DNA from: an uncultured Collinsella sp. | GTDB taxonomy: Bacteria > Actinomycetota > Coriobacteriia > Coriobacteriales > Coriobacteriaceae | Direction of reading: 5' to 3' | Assembly (NCBI GenBank): GCA_900555765.1 | Contig: USMA01000007.1 | Span: 1 to 13,780, forward strand | DNA: 13,780 nt | Shown: piece after piece, positions 12,743-13,780 of the stretch | Layout: each line of letters opens with the position of its first letter | Position numbering within the stretch: position 1 is the first letter of the stretch | Made by a program: the position numbers and the translations under genes | Notes under the pieces: model-generated | What the model was told of the DNA's origin: nothing | Databases searched by the model: none | The model's input: only the letters and a program-made list of their open reading frames with translations

Positions 12743-13381
12743 ATGGAAATCTTCAACGCGACCAACCTGCTCTACATTTGGGGCGGCTTTGTTAAGACCA
12801 TAGAGATCTCGGCGCTGTCGATCTTTTTCTCGCTCATCTTTGGCACGGTGCTGGCGCTCGTTAAGAGCTATGCGCCCCGCCCGTTCCGTATTTTGGTGAG
12901 CGCCTATATCGAGCTGTTCCGCTGCACGCCGAACCTGCTGTGGATCCTGTTTATCTACTTTACGGTACAGGGTTTGGACATTGTGATTTCGACCATCGCC
13001 TTTACGCTGTTTACCAGCGCCGTTATGGCCGAGATTGTGCGCGGAGGCCTCAACTCGATTCCGCGCGGCCAGTTTGAGGCAGCGCAGAGCCAGGGCTTCG
13101 GCTTCTTTGCCACCATGCGCTACATCATTCTGCCGCAGACGTTTAAGACGATCATTCCGGCGCTGTTTAGCCAGTGCACGACTGTCATCAAGGACAGTTC
13201 GTATCTTTCGGGCATTAACGTGGCCGAGCTCATGTACACGGCAAACGTCGTGATGGCCCACGCGATCGACCTGTCGCAGGTTCTTATGCTCTACGGCCTG
13301 GTGTTTGCGATGTACTTTGTGCTCAACTTTGGTATCTCGCTGCTGGTCCGAGCCTATCAGCGCCGCATCGTGGCCGCATAG
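12743..13381 (+). CDS. Amino-acid ABC transporter permease (His/Glu/Gln type), second subunit
   Basis: This is the second membrane subunit of the importer, 212 residues, in the usual short size class. Hydrophobic segments are at about 10-42, 49-75, 79-98, 135-148 and 180-203. The family signature ELFRCTPNLLWILF (57-70) and the EAA loop IPRGQFEAAQSQGFGFFATM (106-125) ending in ILPQTFK (129-135) are present. The loop closely matches that of the first subunit (RGQ-EAAQSQGF), as expected for paralogous partners. ATG 12743 follows GAGGAGG by 9 nt, so the ribosome site lies inside the end of the upstream gene. It is the last gene of the importer operon; the next gap carries two hairpins and no T-rich terminator. 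Confidence 0.94.
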   Translation: MEIFNATNLLYIWGGFVKTIEISALSIFFSLIFGTVLALVKSYAPRPFRILVSAYIELFRCTPNLLWILFIYFTVQGLDIVISTIAFTLFTSAVMAEIVRGGLNSIPRGQFEAAQSQGFGFFATMRYIILPQTFKTIIPALFSQCTTVIKDSSYLSGINVAELMYTANVVMAHAIDLSQVLMLYGLVFAMYFVLNFGISLLVRAYQRRIVAA

Positions 13382-13487
13382 TCCTGCTTCCCCAAGCACG
13401 GCACCTTGCCCCTCAATCGTCGCTTGCGTACATTTAGTACGCGGCGCTCCTCTTTCGGGGCAATCTGCCGCACTTGGGAAACCAGGA
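13382..13487. repeat. 106-nt imperfect palindrome (long hairpin) after the importer operon
   Basis: The two halves pair along their whole length with scattered mismatches: CCTG/CAGG at the ends, CCCAAG/CTTGGG (13391-13396 with 13473-13478), GCGGCA-like against TGCCGC, TTGCCCC/GGGGCAA, and a perfect GCGTAC/GTACGC (13426-13431 with 13437-13442) closing an ATTTA loop. No T-run follows. The size resembles a miniature inverted-repeat or long REP-type element. It begins at the base after the permease stop codon and is not needed to encode anything. Confidence 0.6.
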
Positions 13488-13508
13488 CGAAGGCAGGGGC
13501 AAAATGAA

Positions 13509-13537
13509 TGTGACAAAGGGACTGTCTCTTTGTCACA
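13509..13537. repeat. 29-bp palindrome, GGGAC/GTCCC family copy 6
   Basis: TGTGACAAAGGGAC (13509-13522) pairs with GTCTCTTTGTCACA (13524-13537) over 14 bp with a single G-T wobble and a one-base centre. The GGGACTGTC core is shared with 8280-8288. It lies immediately ahead of the ribosome site AAAGGA of the next gene, so in RNA it could also affect translation start. Confidence 0.65.
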
Positions 13538-13554
13538 CAGAGAAAGGAATCGCG

Positions 13555-13780
13555 ATGAGCGATCTGGAGAACAAGAAGAGTCCTGTGGTCATTACCATCG
13601 CGCGCGACTTTGGTGCCGAGGGCCACGAGATTGGCCGTATCCTCGCCAATGAGCTGGGGATTCCGCTGTACGATAACGAGCTGCTGGTGCGCGCATCGCT
13701 GCGCACGGGCGAGTCGCTCGATAAGATGGCCGCCTACGACGAACGTCTGGCCGTGGAGAACATGGCGTTTCTGCCTGACC
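13555..13780 (+). CDS. Cytidylate kinase-like family protein (N-terminal part, runs off window)
   Basis: Only the first 75 codons are in the window, so the gene is cut by the edge and not broken. The visible part reads VVITIARDFGAEGHEIGRIL (11-30), then LGIPLYDNELL (35-45). This matches the start of the cytidylate-kinase-like family, where the ITIAR-x-FG-x-x-G-x-x-IG segment is a modified nucleotide-binding loop. It differs from a classical P-loop GxxxxGK[ST]: there is Gly-His-Glu rather than Gly-Lys-Ser/Thr, as is usual in this family. ATG 13555 follows AAAGGA by 6 nt. Members are probably cytoplasmic nucleotide-binding proteins; the true substrate is not established. It may be read through from the importer operon, but two hairpins intervene. 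Confidence 0.8.
   Translation, partial: MSDLENKKSPVVITIARDFGAEGHEIGRILANELGIPLYDNELLVRASLRTGESLDKMAAYDERLAVENMAFLPD

Noticed and set aside
12005..13516. Long open frame antisense to the two permeases
   Set aside because: It is a mirror of two clear permease genes, rich in His/Arg/Gln, with no recognisable domain or ribosome site.
1..13780. CRISPR array, IS element, prophage, toxin-antitoxin, tRNA or rRNA
   Set aside because: No regularly spaced repeats, transposase or integrase motifs, paired small toxin genes or structured RNA gene sequences were recognised.

Overview
The window looks like chromosomal DNA of a moderately high-GC member of the Actinomycetota. A Coriobacteriia gut bacterium close to Collinsella fits best. 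That assignment is inferred from base composition, codon use (strong GCC/GAG/CTG bias), protein style and intergenic repeats; no rRNA or other phylogenetic marker is present. The right edge cuts through a gene.

Layout. Positions 1-420 hold no gene but carry a 36-bp near-perfect palindrome and a 91-nt long hairpin ahead of purE. A plus-strand run follows: purE (421-885), a class B sortase (921-1919) and a divergent MoaE-like protein (1987-2403). It ends at a strong bidirectional terminator. Facing it on the minus strand is a 409-residue membrane protein of the putative type IV ABC transporter (CmpB) family (2494-3723). A divergent promoter region leads into purF (4018-5688), purM (5846-6949) and purN (6939-7640), closed by a terminator at 7673-7715. 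Next come an orphan PTS IIA protein (7793-8257), a membrane-anchored parvulin/PrsA-type foldase (8428-9648) and a YqeY-domain protein (9703-10146), which ends at a hairpin terminator. From 10352 to 13381 lies a complete polar amino-acid ABC importer: ATPase, Tat-type lipoprotein binding protein and two permeases. After two intergenic hairpins, a cytidylate-kinase-like protein begins at 13555 and runs off the window.

How the genes work together. PurF, PurN, PurM and PurE carry out steps 1, 3, 5 and 6 of IMP synthesis (N5-CAIR formation for PurE). The other pur genes, including purK, are not here. The ABC cassette is a self-contained importer, probably for glutamate/glutamine-type amino acids. 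The sortase, foldase, lipoprotein and CmpB-family protein act at or outside the membrane, but they do not form a visible joint system.

I see no CRISPR array, phage, toxin-antitoxin pair, defence island, IS element or tRNA. The coding content is ordinary. The unusual signal is between genes: a family of short GGGAC/GTCCC repeats at 7719, 8279-8360, 10232 and 13509, and three large inverted repeats (154-189, 237-327, 13382-13487). Two coding oddities deserve a check: a parvulin domain lacking one of its two conserved histidines, and an ATPase with Arg in the D-loop.
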